Below are positions 5,270-6,740 of a stretch of DNA of 6,740 bases, piece after piece. Under the pieces are notes generated by a model, which saw only the letters and a list, made by a program, of their open reading frames with translations, ran no database searches and had not been told where the DNA came from. The stretch is from Pseudomonadota bacterium. GTDB taxonomy: Bacteria > Pseudomonadota > Gammaproteobacteria > Xanthomonadales > Xanthomonadaceae. The stretch spans positions 1 through 6,740 of the forward strand of contig JAEXTE010000440.1 of assembly GCA_023453655.1 (NCBI GenBank), given 5' to 3'. The position numbers were made by a program, and so were the translations under genes. How positions within the stretch are numbered: position 1 is the first letter of the stretch; each line of letters begins with the position of its first letter.

Positions 5270-6646
5270 ATGCGCCTGGCCAAGCTGCTGCTGTCCGCTT
5301 GTCTCGTTCCCGCCCTGGCGTTCGCCGACGATGCGGCCCTCGAGACCGCGGCCGCGCTGCGCGCGCAGGCGCTCGCCGACGACACGGCCTGGAACGTGGT
5401 GGAGTCGCTGACCACCGAAGTCGGGCCGCGCCTGGCCGGCAGCGAGGCGGACGCGCGCGCCGTGGCCTGGGCGCAGGCGAAGTTCGAAGAACTCGGCTAC
5501 GACCGCGTCTGGATCGAACCGGTGACGTTTCCGAAGTGGGAGCGTCGCAGCGAATCGGCGCAGGTCCTCGGCGTCAACGCGCAGCCCCTGCTGGTGACCG
5601 CCCTGGGCGGCAGCCCCGGCGGCACGGTCGAGGCCGGGATCGTCCGCTTCGACAGCCTCGACGCGCTGAAGGCCGCGCCCGCCGGTTCGCTGGAGGGGAA
5701 GATCGCCTTCGTCGACTACCGCATGGAGCGGGCCCGCGACGGCAGCGGCTATTCGCACGGGAGCGCGGTGCGCGGGCGCGGCCCCTCCGAGGCCATCCGC
5801 AAGGGTGCGGTCGGCTTCCTGATGCGCTCGGCCGGCACCAGCGCGCATCGCGTCGCCAACACCGGCATCACCCGCTTCGACGAGGGCCTGTCGCCGGTGC
5901 CGTCCGCGGCGCTGTCGCTGCCCGACGCCGACCAGCTCGCGCGACTGCTGGCGCAGGGCCCGGTGCGCGTGCGCATCTCGCTGGACTGCGGCTGGGACGG
6001 CGAATACACCTCGCACAACGTCATCGGCGAGATCACCGGGCGCGAGGCACCGCAGGAGGTGGTACTGCTCGGCGCGCACCTCGATTCCTGGGACCTGGGC
6101 ACCGGCGCCATCGACGATGCCTCCGGCATCGGCATCACCATGGCGGCGGGCCACCTGGTCCGGCAGCTGCCGCAGCGGCCGCGGCGCTCGATCCGCGTGG
6201 TGGCCTTCGCCAACGAGGAGCAGGGACTGCTGGGCGGCCGCGAGTACGCGCGCCGGCACGCCACCGACGTGGCCCGCCACGTCATCGCGGTGGAGAGCGA
6301 CTTCGGCGCCGGCCGCATCTACGGTTTCAACACCAGCGGCGGCGAATCCGGTGCGGTGGCCCGCATCGCCGGGGCGCTGGCGCCGCTGGGGATCGCGCAC
6401 ATGCCGGGCAAGGGCGGGCCGGGTCCGGACATCTCGCCGCTGGCCGCGATCGGCGGCGCCTGGGCCTGGCTGGGGCAGGACGGCTCGCGGTATTTCGACC
6501 TGCACCACAATGCCGACGACACGCTCGACAAGATCGATCCGGCCGACCTCGCGCAGAATGCCGCCGCCTATGCGGTGTTCGCGTGGCTGGCCGCCGAATC
6601 GGGCGCGGACTTCGGAAGCAAAGCGAAGGCGCCCGCCGCAGACTGA
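5270..6646 (+). CDS. Exported M28 family zinc metallopeptidase, carboxypeptidase Q-like
   Basis: This 458-residue peptidase should remove terminal amino acids from peptides or dipeptides using two zinc ions. Residues 1-19 form a signal peptide: MRLAK, a hydrophobic core, then cleavage after AFA before Asp20, so the mature enzyme is periplasmic or secreted. The N-terminal catalytic-domain part (about 25-110) contains TEVGPRLAGSEAD; a PA-like insert spans about 115-245; the catalytic core is about 250-445. Zinc-site residues are all visible: His270 and Asp272 in LLGAHLDSWD, Asp282 in GAIDDASG, Glu316 (general base) and Glu317 in FANEEQGLLGG, Asp344 in VESDFGAG, and His413 in DLHHNADDTLDKIDP. 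The HHxxxDT ending and VESD resemble human carboxypeptidase Q more than Vibrio-type aminopeptidases. No C-terminal PPC or sorting domain is present. Start at 5270 is set by the GGAG site and signal peptide. It stands alone after the mscL terminator; its true substrate is unknown. Confidence 0.94.
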   Translation: MRLAKLLLSACLVPALAFADDAALETAAALRAQALADDTAWNVVESLTTEVGPRLAGSEADARAVAWAQAKFEELGYDRVWIEPVTFPKWERRSESAQVLGVNAQPLLVTALGGSPGGTVEAGIVRFDSLDALKAAPAGSLEGKIAFVDYRMERARDGSGYSHGSAVRGRGPSEAIRKGAVGFLMRSAGTSAHRVANTGITRFDEGLSPVPSAALSLPDADQLARLLAQGPVRVRISLDCGWDGEYTSHNVIGEITGREAPQEVVLLGAHLDSWDLGTGAIDDASGIGITMAAGHLVRQLPQRPRRSIRVVAFANEEQGLLGGREYARRHATDVARHVIAVESDFGAGRIYGFNTSGGESGAVARIAGALAPLGIAHMPGKGGPGPDISPLAAIGGAWAWLGQDGSRYFDLHHNADDTLDKIDPADLAQNAAAYAVFAWLAAESGADFGSKAKAPAAD

Positions 6647-6652
6647 GCCGCC

Positions 6653-6674
6653 CGCGCAGGTGTGTGCCTGCGCG
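6653..6674 (+). terminator. Perfect 8-bp hairpin after the M28 peptidase gene
   Basis: CGCGCAGG (6653-6660) and CCTGCGCG (6667-6674) pair perfectly around TGTGTG. The hairpin begins 7 bases after the peptidase stop, where a terminator is expected, but no T-run follows, so it may only stabilise the mRNA end or need another factor. A second, weaker stem (GACGG 6693-6697 with CCGTC 6704-6708) lies downstream. No gene is visible from 6647 to the window end. Confidence 0.45.
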
Positions 6675-6740
6675 AGCGGCGCCTGACCGACTGACGGCCG
6701 CGACCGTCCGCCGCGAGCGAGCGGCAGCCCTGCTTTGCTG

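Noticed and set aside
5291..5302. Lipobox-like Leu-Ser-Ala-Cys (Cys11) in the M28 signal peptide
   Set aside because: The hydrophobic stretch before Cys11 is only about five residues, too short for a lipoprotein signal; Ala-Phe-Ala before Asp20 is a better signal peptidase I site.
4628..6508. 626-codon minus-strand reading frame opposite mscL and the M28 peptidase
   Set aside because: It is antisense to two well-supported genes; the product is Arg/Ala/Gly/Gln-rich without domains.
1..6740. Defence system, mobile element, CRISPR array, riboswitch or RNA gene
   Set aside because: No repeats with regular spacing, transposase or integrase motifs, tRNA-like folds or riboswitch-like conserved blocks were seen; all large genes have ordinary household assignments and matching base composition.

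Overview
The window reads as ordinary chromosomal DNA from a very GC-rich gammaproteobacterium. The Xanthomonadaceae/Lysobacteraceae (Lysobacter, Luteimonas, Pseudoxanthomonas and relatives) fit best. This rests on uniform GC-rich codon use, on thiG running directly into trmB, and on the feel of the protein sequences. It is a judgement from memory, not a search result. No phage, insertion sequence, CRISPR array, tRNA or rRNA is visible.

Layout: (1) 1-1351, the 3' part of thiG (thiamine thiazole synthase) followed 2 bases later by complete trmB (tRNA m7G46 methyltransferase). (2) 1348-1452, a doubtful 34-residue reading frame that exactly bridges trmB and the next gene. (3) 1452-3290, a 612-residue SLC13/ArsB-type membrane transporter with two central RCK_C (TrkA-C) domains. 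(4) 3298-3645 on the minus strand, a solitary small Rieske [2Fe-2S] protein convergent with the transporter. (5) 3646-3726, a short, comparatively AT-rich divergent promoter region holding a perfect 14-bp palindrome. (6) 3727-4737, a small membrane protein closely followed by a FAHD1-like fumarylacetoacetate-hydrolase-family enzyme. (7) 4788-5198, mscL behind a near-perfect Shine-Dalgarno sequence. (8) 5220-5250, a strong terminator-like hairpin. (9) 5270-6646, an exported M28 zinc peptidase resembling carboxypeptidase Q. (10) 6647-6740, intergenic DNA with a perfect 8-bp-stem hairpin.

The genes do not form one pathway. They split into probable transcription units: thiG-trmB, perhaps continuing into the transporter; the Rieske gene alone; small membrane protein-FAH enzyme, perhaps continuing into mscL; and the M28 peptidase alone. 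I found no convincing undescribed system. The items most worth a second look are the interlocked mini-ORF before the transporter, the palindrome in the divergent promoter, the unusual substrate-site motifs of the transporter, and the pairing of an uncharacterised small membrane protein with the FAH enzyme.
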